Shown piece by piece: positions 39,201 through 46,620 of a stretch of DNA of 64,000 nt. The first letter of the stretch is position 1. Each line of letters opens with the position of its first letter. Source of the stretch: Brienomyrus brachyistius (Eukaryota > Chordata > Actinopteri > Osteoglossiformes > Mormyridae); the NCBI RefSeq assembly GCF_023856365.1, contig NC_064548.1:20632461-20696460 (forward strand), given 5' to 3'. The position numbers were made by a program, and so were the translations under genes. The notes below the pieces were generated by a model. That model saw nothing but the letters and a program-made list of their open reading frames with translations. It had not been told where the DNA came from and ran no database searches.

Positions 39201-41403
39201 TTTGTTCATTATAATCAATTCCTAGGCTCTAATTATATAATCACATTTCCTTTTTAATGTGTACCTGTCTCCAGAATCACAATATTTAATAGATTAGGTG
39301 AAGAGATATAAGCAACACGATGATGTATTTTCAAAACAATCTAAAACGCTGAATTAATTGCGACAGTAATTATTAACAAGCAGCAACCCAAACTCTAAGT
39401 GAAAGAAATGTTGCACGGCAAAAAGGACGAGAACTGATGTATAATATGAAAATCTACACGGTAGGGCACCCTCCTGCCCTGCTTGCTCATGTTGCCGCAT
39501 GCGTGTCTCACCCCGCCAGCATCAGCCTTTTCTGAACGATACCTCGGGATGCCAGCGAAGAACGACAACAGGTACCAGGTAGGCTGTTACCCCGTTCACG
39601 TTCATTCACAATGGTGCTAAATCGTTTTCATTGCTGAGCACTTTTTGGTAACGGGGGCCAGGCAGAAAAACCAAAGTAAATGTGAAGGATAGAAACTGCT
39701 TTTCCTCAAGTGCCGAGACTTTTAATGCCGCAATGCCAGTGCTCTCGGTATCTGTGACACACAAAAGAAAGATCCAGGCAATCACGTTTGACATTTAAAA
39801 GCTTCTCTGAATAATGTTAACTAAGAGCGCTAATCTTACTGACCTTTTACACTCGCTTTAGCAGCACAAAATATCTTAATACAAAATAATTTTGTATTAC
39901 AATTTTACTTAGACAGAAGTGTTTCTGAGATTAAAAATAGCCTTTTCACTTCTATTTTCGAATAATGAGTTCCTTTAGAAAAGTGCTACAGATATCAGAA
40001 CCGGACAGCAGTCAATACAATTGAAGGCAACAGAAACAAATAAACAAACAAAAAAACAAATAAAATTTCATGGATACCCATGATCCTCTAATGGAAGGTG
40101 CATCCTACAGTCCAAATACATGTGGTTAGGAGAATAGGGGGCCTGTAGTGTGAGACTGAGTGAGTGAACAATATTTATTAAAATGATGAAAGTGGGCAGT
40201 AAAACACACACATATGTGAACTAATCTAGTCAGTGAGGAAGTGTCTCAAAAGAAGAGCAGACTGGCTTAAGTAAGCATTTGATGTGATCTCTTAAAGCTC
40301 TATAAACACTCTTAGTCATGGCTCTGAAGGTTACTTGTAGCTTTCAGTAATTATGTGGAGCGCTAATTTCATCATTTTCACAGTGGATATCCAGAGATTG
40401 CTGTTATAGGATTGAGTTGTAATTTAAAACATACACTGCTATCTACTTTGTTTTCAAAGTTATTAATATGACGTGTAAACAGCAGGTGATGCTATTTAAA
40501 GCTTTTGGTGACTCTAATTAATCCAGCATAAAACCAGCCGACCCCGAAGCCCTCAGACAGCACGAGAGCTCGACATGGTGTAAGATCAAAGCCGACCAGC
40601 GGCATCTGAGGCGAGGTCCCCCTGACCTCTGTTCAAGTCACTTTGAGGAAATGCTGCGTGAATGAAAAAGCCTGTCTGATACCTAGTCTTTGAAAGACGG
40701 CCTTGAACACACTGATGTTTAACAAATGCTACCTTCCAGTTCTCCAGTGTGCTGCAGAACGTCCAAGGACTGCGAGAAAAGAACTTAATGCTGGTCCATG
40801 GTACCGCTGATGGTAAGCAAAGACGTCAGGAGCGACAAAGTACACGGGCGAATGTGCGTGGGCATGATTCCATGTTAAATTACTTTTAAATCATGAAAAT
40901 AGCAGTTACCGAAAAAAAGTGTTAAATTCAAAATGATTATGGGACAGTGAGAAGACAAATAGATTTTGGGGTATTCATGGTGGAGTATTTAATTACATGG
41001 CTGAATTATTTCATTATCGTCCACAACTACTTTTTTTTTCAGCCAGCATCCATTTTCAGCACACAGCAGAGCTGATTAAAAACCTGATTAAAGTTGGAGC
41101 AAACTACACTGTCCAGGTATGTTGATTGATCCGTTGTCCGTAGCGCTGTTTCTGTTTGACCTCATTTCCCCTTGAAGGTGACAAAGTTTTTCCTTCACAT
41201 GACCGACTTCTTAACTCGAGCAATCATACTCCGTGACACGCAACCCTGTCCCCATTCCTGCCTGGCAGATCTACCCAGACGAGGGCCACACCCTGTCCCA
41301 GAGGAGCACACAGCATCTCTACGTGTCTCTCGTGTCCTTCTTCAGAGAGTGCCTCAAAGAGGAGGTCTTGCTAGTACCAGAAGAACCAGAGGAAGACGAA
41401 TAG
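10610..41403 (+). CDS. dpp10: dpp10, inactive dipeptidyl-peptidase-like protein 10, 3' part (23 exons, 5' exons missing)
   Basis: Joined exons encode about 704 residues plus a stop. Seen: an eight-bladed DPP4-type beta-propeller (residues about 1-450 of the partial protein) and a C-terminal alpha/beta hydrolase domain. The nucleophile elbow reads GKDYGGY with Asp at residue 559 where DPP4 has Ser; the other triad residues are present as HGTAD (Asp 635) and DEGH (His 667), with spacing close to DPP4 (76 and 32 residues). The tail ends PEEPEEDE, and [13 protein letters not shown] fits DPP10 rather than DPP6. Known for the family: a single-pass type II membrane glycoprotein without peptidase activity that binds Kv4 channels and alters their surface expression and gating. 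Five N-glycosylation sequons are present (NET, NST, NDT, NVS, NYT). Mammalian DPP10 has 26 coding exons as I recall it, so about three exons should lie upstream of the window. No frameshift or internal stop was seen. Confidence 0.96.
10729..10781. repeat. Poly-C plus CA microsatellite next to a splice donor
   Basis: About 20 C with one G interruption, then about 15 CA units, starting 24 bases after the donor of the first exon in the window. Confidence 0.95.
12081..12131. repeat. AAT/ATT inverted simple repeat
   Basis: A run of TAA units turns into TTA units and back, so the tract can fold on itself. Confidence 0.9.
12574..12648 (+). CDS. dpp10: dpp10 exon b
   Basis: Encodes 25 residues, [20 protein letters not shown] through YDIKQ, with both junctions in phase 0 (ctttcag acceptor, gtgagt donor). 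[12 protein letters not shown] is the conserved propeller strand of the DPP4 family. Confidence 0.96.
13286..13560 (+). repeat. 40-bp minisatellite passing into a 24-bp one
   Basis: Copies of gcatgttctgaaacgaggta... recur at 13386, 13426 and 13466 (period 40). From 13487 the unit shortens to ctgttcctgcagaaatgagg (starts 13487, 13511, 13535; period 24). Open reading frames across it are artefacts. Confidence 0.88.
15126..15240. repeat. Compound CTGT/CTAT tetranucleotide tract
   Basis: Alternating blocks of CTGT and CTAT, with the block catctgcctgtctgtctgtc occurring twice. Confidence 0.95.
19236..19605. mobile_element. Decayed DNA-transposon-like element with internal TAA tract
   Basis: The left end caggcagcccccaggttgca and the reverse complement of the right end (acagtccctggggtaagaac) are similar, suggesting degenerate terminal inverted repeats. 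The inner part holds aagtctgtctttgggtcaaa and a TAA microsatellite at 19328-19384. Superfamily not assigned. Confidence 0.45.
20107..20159 (+). CDS. dpp10: dpp10 exon c
   Basis: Encodes [17 protein letters not shown] plus the first two bases of Arg. The acceptor is ttcccag and the donor gtaagt. It matches the DPP10 propeller segment ending NIHTR. The intron before it is about 7.5 kb. Confidence 0.95.
20560..20641 (+). CDS. dpp10: dpp10 exon d
   Basis: Completes the split Arg and encodes [20 protein letters not shown] then GPQGQQL, ending in phase 0 at gtaaga. Propeller blade; strongly conserved with DPP10. Confidence 0.96.
21984..22060 (+). repeat. Fish interspersed repeat fragment (acatttacgtttacatt type)
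   Basis: acatttacgtttacattgat followed by tctgatgcttttatctgaag and caagttacag resembles a widespread fish repeat with the words gacgcttttatccaaagcga. Related words occur at 31850-31975 and near 49010. Confidence 0.4.
23274..23489. mobile_element. Fold-back MITE with ~85-bp inverted arms
   Basis: The left arm (from tgggtgttttgcatac...) and the reverse complement of the right arm pair over about 85 bases with a few mismatches, sharing atgactggtttgg, gttctgaga and the gataacca-tcaga-tgtag block. A short centre carries aggaggtggg twice. No coding capacity. Confidence 0.8.
24387..24780. repeat. TAACACTT-type repeat with a 105-bp duplication
   Basis: Starts gggtaacactttacttaaag. Inside, two consecutive copies of about 105 bp (tggtcagtat... 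at 24571 and tggacagtat... at 24676) share agaattaaggatgctttg and attatgaaggtattcaaagt. Confidence 0.65.
25860..26115. repeat. Degenerate AGCTGGTC-type repeats
   Basis: Many copies, in both orientations, of agctggtc/gaccagct words within 250 bases, a pattern familiar from fish genomes. No fixed period. Confidence 0.6.
26317..26437 (+). CDS. dpp10: dpp10 exon e
   Basis: Follows tttgtcag. Encodes [20 protein letters not shown] and on to [10 protein letters not shown], ending one base into the next Glu codon (donor gtaggt). The internal ATG at the first codon is not a start. [11 protein letters not shown] is the DPP-family motif that carries the substrate-binding Glu pair in active DPP4; the pair is completed by the next exon. 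Confidence 0.96.
26438..28731 (+). other. dpp10 intron e-f
   Basis: GT-AG intron of 2.3 kb. Mostly AT-rich single-copy sequence; a G run near 28325 and a T run near 28582. No mobile element recognised with confidence. Confidence 0.85.
28732..28886 (+). CDS. dpp10: dpp10 exon f
   Basis: Begins after tgttttcag and completes the Glu-Glu pair. Encodes [20 protein letters not shown] and ends TQYPYPK. It contains the sequon NDT. The donor gtgtga is weaker than the consensus, but the next exon joins in frame. Confidence 0.95.
30842..31310 (-). mobile_element. Short Tc1/mariner element
   Basis: 469 bp with matching ends: TACAGCTCTGGAAAAAAATA at 30842 and its reverse complement at 31310, 23 bp identical, flanked by TA on both sides, as expected for Tc1/mariner. 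The minus strand holds a broken piece of transposase. The element is too short for a full transposase, so it is an internally deleted, non-autonomous copy lying in a dpp10 intron. Confidence 0.88.
30903..31088 (-). pseudogene. Tc1-like transposase fragment
   Basis: The minus-strand frame reads ...[20 protein letters not shown] then [33 protein letters not shown] is the block between the helix-turn-helix region and the catalytic core of fish Tc1 transposases. Only about 60 residues remain, with no DDE core, so it cannot be functional. Confidence 0.75.
31468..31565 (+). CDS. dpp10: dpp10 exon g
   Basis: Encodes [20 protein letters not shown] and on to LPPENLKV plus two bases of Arg (donor gtggga). 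The A-G-x-x-N-P-x-V-K-L motif is the propeller strand after the YPYPK turn. Confidence 0.96.
31850..31975 (+). repeat. Fish interspersed repeat fragment
   Basis: gcaaaggccatgggttcaca, then taagtcactttgaataaaag and tgagtaaatgcat. Resembles a common fish element with tRNA-like ggttc and cgctttggataaaagcgtct words. Truncated. Confidence 0.4.
32127..32250 (+). CDS. dpp10: dpp10 exon h
   Basis: Completes Arg, then [20 protein letters not shown] and on to TTIGACIK; phase 0 at gtaaac. Holds the sequon NVS within the conserved WLNRAQNVS strand. Confidence 0.96.
32275..32432. mobile_element. Decayed second copy of the hAT-type MITE
   Basis: Aligns with 7522-7714: gcaatcttat-cggcaaagggcc, ggattttgggat, cagctaatcagtgctctaat and tagtaatc all match. 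The right terminal repeat is eroded. Lies in the 359-bp intron between exons h and i and makes up nearly half of it. Confidence 0.7.
32610..32648 (+). CDS. dpp10: dpp10 exon i (39-bp small exon)
   Basis: Encodes [13 protein letters not shown] only, with both junctions in phase 0. The acceptor is gtttcag and the donor gtagtc. A small exon at this place is expected from the DPP6/DPP10 gene structure. Confidence 0.95.
32851..32958 (+). CDS. dpp10: dpp10 exon j
   Basis: Encodes 36 residues, [20 protein letters not shown] then [16 protein letters not shown]; both junctions in phase 0. The [13 protein letters not shown] run separates DPP10 from DPP6, which I recall as QGGRGKFYHITV. Confidence 0.96.
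33142..33233 (+). CDS. dpp10: dpp10 exon k
   Basis: Encodes [20 protein letters not shown] and on to YDENSQN plus two bases of Val (donor gtgagt). [14 protein letters not shown] is a conserved DPP propeller motif. Confidence 0.96.
33412..33459 (+). CDS. dpp10: dpp10 exon l (48 bp)
   Basis: Completes Val and encodes [15 protein letters not shown] plus two bases of Ser. Acceptor ccaattag, donor gtgatc. YFLSTE-SP--RQL is conserved in DPP6/DPP10. Confidence 0.94.
33827..33948 (+). CDS. dpp10: dpp10 exon m
   Basis: Encodes [20 protein letters not shown] and on to LLHCE, ending one base into Gly. The Cys cluster C-L-T-C-(6)-C matches the disulfide-bearing blade of the DPP family, and a further Cys in HCEG follows. 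Confidence 0.96.
35325..35694 (+). mobile_element. Internally deleted Tc1-like element
   Basis: The left end gtcaggtataccagctcgtt and the reverse of the right end (around tactactagacaggtatacc) are inverted repeats. The inner part reads as the transposase N-terminus ([13 protein letters not shown], then a frameshifted helix-turn-helix block) joined to the C-terminal end (MPQRTQAVL). The middle with the catalytic core is gone. Confidence 0.7.
35823..35895. repeat. AATC-rich tract
   Basis: Imperfect AATC/AGTC tetranucleotide repeats. Confidence 0.9.
36431..36475 (+). CDS. dpp10: dpp10 exon n (45 bp)
   Basis: Completes the Gly of CEGP and encodes [14 protein letters not shown] plus one base. 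Acceptor atgcag, donor gtaaga. The 2.5-kb intron before it holds a Tc1-like remnant. Confidence 0.94.
37114..37212 (+). CDS. dpp10: dpp10 exon o
   Basis: Completes Asp and encodes [20 protein letters not shown] and on to FHVEHF plus one base (donor gtaaac). This is the link between propeller and hydrolase domain. Confidence 0.95.
37352..37421 (+). CDS. dpp10: dpp10 exon p
   Basis: Encodes [20 protein letters not shown] then LLV plus two bases of Val. It begins the alpha/beta hydrolase core (ELPL-x-x-x-PP-F, Y-LLL-V). Donor gtgagt. Confidence 0.95.
37605..37842 (+). repeat. Dispersed repeat family R1, copy 2
   Basis: Second copy of the 797-1012 repeat, same orientation, in a dpp10 intron. 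Begins gggttgccaactctcgcaca and ends near ccggcaaagtcgacaactt; the two ends are weakly inverted, hinting at a MITE, but no target duplication is clear. Confidence 0.6.
37982..38176 (+). CDS. dpp10: dpp10 exon q (largest internal exon)
   Basis: Encodes [20 protein letters not shown] and on through [20 protein letters not shown] and [16 protein letters not shown] and RRLG-VE-QDQ are hallmark hydrolase-domain motifs. DGAPGSQSV resembles the DPP6 form more than the human DPP10 form at this loop. Confidence 0.96.
38641..38695 (+). CDS. dpp10: dpp10 exon r
   Basis: Starts immediately after tatctaag, completes Glu and encodes [18 protein letters not shown]; phase 0 at gtaggt. It ends two residues into the nucleophile elbow, so the catalytic position is the first codon of the next exon. 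Confidence 0.96.
38845..38944 (+). CDS. dpp10: dpp10 exon s, with the substituted nucleophile
   Basis: Opens with GAC (Asp), giving GK|DYGGY where active DPP4 has GWSYGGY. Continues [20 protein letters not shown] and on to DWKLY. The Ser-to-Asp change abolishes the nucleophile; DPP6 has Asp and human DPP10 has Gly here, from memory. Confidence 0.96.
39520..39578 (+). CDS. dpp10: dpp10 exon t
   Basis: Completes Ala and encodes [19 protein letters not shown], phase 0 at gtaggc. [11 protein letters not shown] is highly conserved across DPP4-like proteins. Confidence 0.96.
39579..40739 (+). other. dpp10 intron t-u
   Basis: GT-AG intron of 1.2 kb with no recognised repeat apart from A-rich stretches near 40037-40060. 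The other introns over 300 bases not listed separately (20160-20559, 31566-32126, 32251-32609, 33460-33826, 36476-37113, 37422-37981, 38177-38640, 38945-39519) hold nothing coding; only 31566-32126, 32251-32609 and 37422-37981 hold repeats, listed below. Confidence 0.8.
40740..40812 (+). CDS. dpp10: dpp10 exon u
   Basis: Encodes [20 protein letters not shown] then GTAD plus one base. HGTAD contains the Asp of the former catalytic triad. Donor gtaagc. Confidence 0.96.
41043..41116 (+). CDS. dpp10: dpp10 exon v
   Basis: Follows a long poly-T tract and cag. Completes Ala, then [20 protein letters not shown] and YTVQ; phase 0. Contains the sequon NYT near the C-terminus. Confidence 0.96.
41269..41403 (+). 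CDS. dpp10: dpp10 terminal coding exon
   Basis: Encodes [20 protein letters not shown] and on to [16 protein letters not shown] then TAG at 41401-41403. DEGH carries the triad His. The acidic PEEPEEDE end agrees with the DPP10 C-terminus and not with that of DPP6. Confidence 0.97.
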   Translation: MYPDEGHTLSQRSTQHLYVSLVSFFRECLKEEVLLVPEEPEEDE

Positions 41404-42430
41404 ATGGCAAGGATGCACTATGGGCGGGACTTAATCACCAATTTCCATGAGACTTACTGAAGCCGCAAGATGCTGGACGATGTGTACAGCTGCTGCCAGA
41501 CTCACAGAGGAGGCAAGAGTCTGAGAAAGGAGGACGATGAAAGGGCAGCCAGCAAAATGGCCAAACTCGCACTGTAGGATCCTCGTATAATAAGACACGA
41601 CTCAAGCTTCAGTATAGAGATGTTTCACCTGGAAGCACAGGATAACTTCAGCCCCCGCTACACATACAGATACACACGGGATGACTGGTTTCTACATCCA
41701 CAATTACAATGCATGGTTATTTTATTTTAGCTATCCTTGCTTTTCCATGTAATTATTTGTTGTGGTATATATTTAAAAAGTTGTATAATTCCCAGAAGTC
41801 CCTGCTGTTCCCAGCCTCCCTCTCATGTACCAATCACAGCGAAAAGATTGACTTCTTTTTTTGACATCAGCGAAGCAAATTCAGCATTACTGTGACATCC
41901 CTTAAAAAAGTGCAATTGCTCCTCAACCCTGTTCTGTTCACCTCAATATGGACGGTATTTTGTACAGTACAACAGAGTGTGTACATATATATTTTTTGGA
42001 TATGTCTCATAGTTGTCTATGGAGAATAATTTATTTGAACTATTTTAAACTGACGTCCTTCAGTTTCGGTAATCTTTTTTTGTTTTTTTTTCCTTAGGAT
42101 CGATTTTGTAATGCTTGGTATTGTTCATTTTGCTCTTTATTAGAGAGGTTTGTGTGGAATGGGACACATTGTTATTGTCTTCTAGTAATGGTTATAAATA
42201 AAAAAATAAAAGTAAAGAGCTGTGAAAAGTTTCGAGTGAATAAATGTGGCATTTCACCGAGATACATGGGCAAAAAGACAAAACATTTAAATCATTTTGG
42301 TTACAGTGTAACACTACACACTGAAACCTGTGAAAGGTTCTACTTGCTACCAGATGTACTTATTTTTTTCACACATGACTTCTGCATGATTACTTATTTG
42401 CCATCAAATAAATGATGACATACTGGAATC
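41404..42430 (+). other. dpp10: dpp10 3' UTR with poly(A) signals
   Basis: Non-coding sequence after the TAG. Overlapping AATAAA signals lie at 42197-42202 and 42205-42210, and another at 42407-42412, so cleavage near 42220 or 42430 is likely. The interval is AT-rich and free of recognisable repeats. The end is inferred, not observed. Confidence 0.6.
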
Positions 42431-43069
42431 TCCTATCCTGTCACCTGAGGATATATTTACCTCGGACCTGGTGGTTTTTGGTGTATCCTAACATATGAAG
42501 CTATTGAACTGAAAGAGGCTATGCTTTGTTTTTCAGGTCTCTCTTTAACTTGCTTATACTTGTGTGTAACTAACAACTTTAAATCTAGTTATAAGACATT
42601 AAAAAAAATCCCCAGGGCCTTTCTCTTTGCAATGGTGGCATTAAACTATCGTAGTAGCTGGCGTTCCGGCTATTCCTACTGATTTCTGTAGACGAAAATT
42701 TATCTGTCGTCAGCTTGTTGAATCTCCGAGATGAACTGAGGATGAATTTACAACAGTGCACAGCTATGATCTGCACATCACATTCTCCCAGCTGTGGTAC
42801 TCTCAGCAATCACAGATTTCTACAAGATCTCAGAAGATGCTGTCTTCACTGCTGTCACTCTCAATGTCTGCAGTCATCACATATTGTGATAAAAGCACTG
42901 CAGGGATAAACCTAGTTGTCAGTGCATTCCATTGCCTAAGTAGCCACCATATTGTATACCCAATGAGTTCATCTTATTCCTGCCACGCAAACACTGACCC
43001 ATTTAAACCAATTAATGTGCAGGGACATGGTTACTATATTTATACTCCAAAATAGACCTTCGGAGTTTT

Positions 43070-43460
43070 CAAAGGAGCAGCGCGTTACGCATGATCATGT
43101 GACCAAGCCTCAAACCGGAAATAATTTATCTCCCTTACTTATTTAGACTTGTTAGAAGACAGTGCGTGTCTCATAGCAATAGTGGCATTTCCAAAAGCTT
43201 TAGTTAACTTGAATCCGCTGCTGTCATAGCGGGATGCTGTCGCGTCTAATTTCTGTGCATACGAGGTTAGCGCTCGGTTCAGCCTAGTTTTCTGGGATAG
43301 ATATTAACCGATTAACTATTTGGTGTACGGCTTATTAGCAGCTCTGTTTGCTGGTGTCTTGTTCCCGGGTTTGCGGTCTCTGTTGTACATGTTGCCGATT
43401 ATAGTCGTTTCCTTTAAATTAATATAGGACCGATTTGCTTGAGTCACTCTGAATTAAAAG
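43070..43460 (+). promoter_or_regulatory. Possible CpG-richer promoter-like segment
   Basis: More CpG than its neighbours, with an ETS-like ccggaaat (near 43115) and an E-box-like catgtgacc (near 43098). No open frame or exon follows that I recognise, so a promoter is only one reading. Interval 42431-43069 holds nothing recognised. Confidence 0.2.
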
Positions 43461-43589
43461 TAAAAATTAACGTTTCTTTTAATTTTTTATTTTTATTACA
43501 AACACAAGAGATAAGGAATGATCTCGATCTCAATAAATATGTTTTGTAACGCAAAGATGGTGATGGTATATATGGTATATGCCTCTTAC

Positions 43590-44243
43590 GGCGCTTTTCC
43601 ACTTCCACCAGGAAGCGAACCGTACCAGATCCTTACCGCGAACTGACGGGTTTCTATGGGGAAGCATGCGAGCAGCACCTGTGCTAGGGAGCAGGGCCGA
43701 AAGCGTCATCATACCGAGCTGGTTGCGTCACCATCATCTGATTGGTTGAAATGTACGGAAATACCAGAGTCCTGCGCTTGGATTGTCCGAAGGAAAAAGC
43801 GTATGTCGTATTCTACGTATTCTCTTTTACTAGTATCGGACATGGCGACTTACCGGCGCATTCCTGAAACTCGGAACAAGAGCATTTCCAACCTCCTACT
43901 TAAAAAGGTACTATAGAACAGCTGAAGAACCCTTGAAGATTCGTAATCCAAATTTACGCAAGCGAATGCTAATTCCGCTAGCGGTTGATACTTACATGAC
44001 ATTCTCACAGACGTGCTAGCGGAAATTACCATTCAGTAATTGATAATAATAATACTAATAATAATAACTGCACGTAGTAAACTTTGATGTACAATGTGTG
44101 AACAGCAAATAAGCGTCTCTTCGGTTTTATTTCACCGTCACCCCCCCACCACCCACCAAACCGAACGTTCTGCAGTGGAAAACAAAGAGCGATCTGGAAC
44201 CGCACTTTAACTCTCGGATCTTGTACGCAAGTGGAAAATCGCC
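43590..44243. mobile_element. 654-bp element with GGCG-TTTTCCACTT terminal repeats
   Basis: The left end GGCGCTTTTCCACTT and the reverse complement of the right end GGCGATTTTCCACTTG match over 15 bases. Subterminal copies of gaaccgtaccagatc and gatctggaaccgc are also inverted. Target duplication unresolved; PIF/Harbinger-like ends are possible. The small open frame starting MATYRRIPETR at 43842 has no recognised homologue. Confidence 0.55.
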
Positions 44244-45161
44244 AATAGTAACTTAGTGGCTGGTGATTCAGTCATATATTCACTTAGGAGTCAATACATT
44301 TCAACCAACATTTGGCCTACTGGGAAATTGTCTGAATATGGATATAATGTGCTTATTGGTAAAGTGTAACTTTTAACACCCTTTAAAAAGCATCAATGTC
44401 AGGGCATTACAAACCCAGGTAGTGTACTTTTGGAACTGTTAATATGTAAACACTGAGTTTAATTTGGGGAAGAATGTAATTCTGATCTGAAAGGAAACCC
44501 TTGAAGATTATCACTTTGAAGCAAGCATTTAAATGAATTTTAAAATTCATTTTGGAAAACAATGAGTATAGGTTAGAAAGAAGGGTTGTAATTTAGAAAC
44601 AAAGGCTGTAATTTGAAAAGAGGGAATCTAACTCGGGGGGCGGGGGGGGGGAAATCATTTCATTTATCAAATGTGGATTTTTGTACTTCTAAATCAATGT
44701 GGAAATGGCTGAGCCAAGCCAAATCAAAAACCCCGGAGTTCAAAAACATAATAGGAGACTTTATTACGATGCTTTTATGCACTCAGTGGGAGTACACAGG
44801 TTATTCAGGGGTTATTTGCTTGTTTGAGTCATAAGAAGTAAGCTTTATTTTTGCTAAATGAGTATTATTTTGCAGAAGTATATAAGTTGTAGTAAGAGAC
44901 AGGAGATTAAAGGGAGGACAGGATTGTTTTTACACTCTCTTTATAAGGGAATTAATGGGAATATAATGTTAGGTGCCTTAAGCGTTACCTAACATGATAG
45001 TTCCCAAACTTTTTCTGTCAGGCTCCCTTTTTGCAGAGACAGGTATCCCTCGCTTTAAGAGTGTTTGCTTTACGCCACTTTATGTTTTAAGAAAGACCTA
45101 CTTCAGTCCCAGAAATTAGCATTTAGCATCTGTTTATCAGATAACCAATTTTGCAAATATA

Positions 45162-45650
45162 GTCATGCGCCACATAAGGATATTTCAGACGGTGGTCCCA
45201 TAAGGTTAAAATGGAGCTAAAAAATTCCTGTCACCTAGAGACGGCGTAGCCATCCTAACGTCATAGCGCAAGACATTACTCACATGTTTCTGGTGATGCT
45301 GGTGTAAACAAACCTACTGAGGGGCCAGGGGAGTATTTCACAAAGCAGGATTTCTTGCTTAGCCGGATAACTTGTTGGATTTAAGGTAGTCTGGGCTAAA
45401 TGGACTATATCTTCATCTACTTAAATGTAGCTTATTCTACCTTCGTGAAATACCCCCCAGTTGTTATAGAAGTATGGCAGATACAGTTATGTACAGTACA
45501 TAATATTCTATAATGATAACTGCAGTATGCAGTGCTGATTTTTGCATTTACTGTACAGTTCTTATAGTTATTTGGGCTGTAGCATGCCATGCTATCTAGG
45601 TTTGTGTAAATAGGGAACACCGGGCATGGTTGTAACGTTTTTTTACATTT
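45162..45650. mobile_element. Internally deleted DNA-transposon remnant (gtcatgcgccacataa type)
   Basis: Begins tagtcatgcgccacataagg and includes gacggtggtcccataagg, tgtaaacaaacctactg and tatctaggtttgtgtaaa. I recall these words in the same order from an interspersed repeat in mammalian genomes, but cannot name it reliably. It is split by a nested MITE. Confidence 0.5.
45329..45456. mobile_element. 128-bp MITE nested in the older transposon
   Basis: Ends gggagtatttcac and gtgaaatacccc are inverted repeats, and CCAG flanks both sides (45325-45328, 45457-45460). Removing it restores continuous host-element sequence. gtatttcacgaagcaggat-type MITEs are common in fish. Confidence 0.72.
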
Positions 45651-46158
45651 CTGACTGTACCGCGGAGCTCTTTTATAGAATCCTAATCAAACTACCTGCA
45701 TGTGTCTTCTGTTAAACAGCACGGAATTTCTCTGTATCACAATCAGACAGTGAAAGGTTAGCCTCAAACACATGGAGTGAAATGTTACAATTTATTCCAT
45801 AATCAGTAATAATTGTAAAATAGCCCTGGGTTAAATGTAGCATTATAAATGATGTTTTTTGAAGTTTTTTTTTTTTGTTCACCGTAATCTGCAGGTATGT
45901 ATGCAATGTGTACAATGTATATTAATCACAAGTAAAATCAAAGATTGTAAACCAAACAAGATGTGCAACTGTGCACCAGTTTTAAAAGTGTACATCAGGA
46001 GTTTCATTAGGCTTTTAGCCCCCCCTAGAATGTTTTTAGCCCCCCCCAAAAAAAATAATAAATAAATGTACACTAACTAGTTTAAATATAACCCCCCCTA
46101 ACAAGGCTTAGCACCCCCTTTTCATAAATCTCTAGTGACTCTCCTGGTGTGCATGTCT

Positions 46159-46189
46159 GCATGTGTGTGTGTGTGTGTGTGTGTGTGTG
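46159..46189. repeat. TG microsatellite
   Basis: About 14 uninterrupted TG units. Confidence 0.95.
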
Positions 46190-46263
46190 GAGGGGTGGTT
46201 AGGTTAAAAAACATTTTACATTTTATAAAACAAACTTTCAGAATATCAGGATATTACTTTTAA

Positions 46264-46615
46264 AGGTTGCATGGTGGTGCAGTGGTTAGCACGGTTGCCT
46301 CTCACCTCTGGGTCCCAGGTTCAAGTCTTCGCCTGTGTGTGGAGTTTGCATGTTCCCCCCATGTCGTCGTGGGGTTTCCTCCGGGTACTCCGGTTTCCCC
46401 CCCCACAGTCCAAAAACATACTGAGGCTAATTGGAGTTACTAAATTGCCAGTAGGAGTGCATGTGCGGGTGAATGGTGTGTGATTGTGTCCTGCGATGGG
46501 TTGGCCCCCCATCCTGGGTTGTTCCCTGCCTCGTGCCCATTGCTTCCAGGATAGGCTCCGGACCCCCCGCGACCCAGTAGGATAAGCGGTTTGGAAAATG
46601 GATGGATGGATGGAT
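46264..46615 (+). mobile_element. V-SINE/DANA-like tRNA-derived SINE, copy A
   Basis: tRNA-like head with A box tggtgcagtgg and B box ggttcaagtc, the conserved central block gtggagtttgcatgttcccc ... ctccgggtactccggtttcc, and a 3' tail ending in GGAT repeats. Full length, about 350 bp. No clear target duplication. Confidence 0.9.
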
Positions 46616-46620
46616 ATGCC

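Noticed and set aside
10610..41403. Assignment to dpp6 because of GKDYGGY and DGAPGSQSV
   Set aside because: The acidic C-terminus, [13 protein letters not shown], the IFENNIYYQ region and most other exons fit DPP10 better.
41172..41450. 92-codon frame over the last dpp10 exon
   Set aside because: It reads the terminal exon out of frame; the correct frame gives the conserved DPP10 C-terminus.
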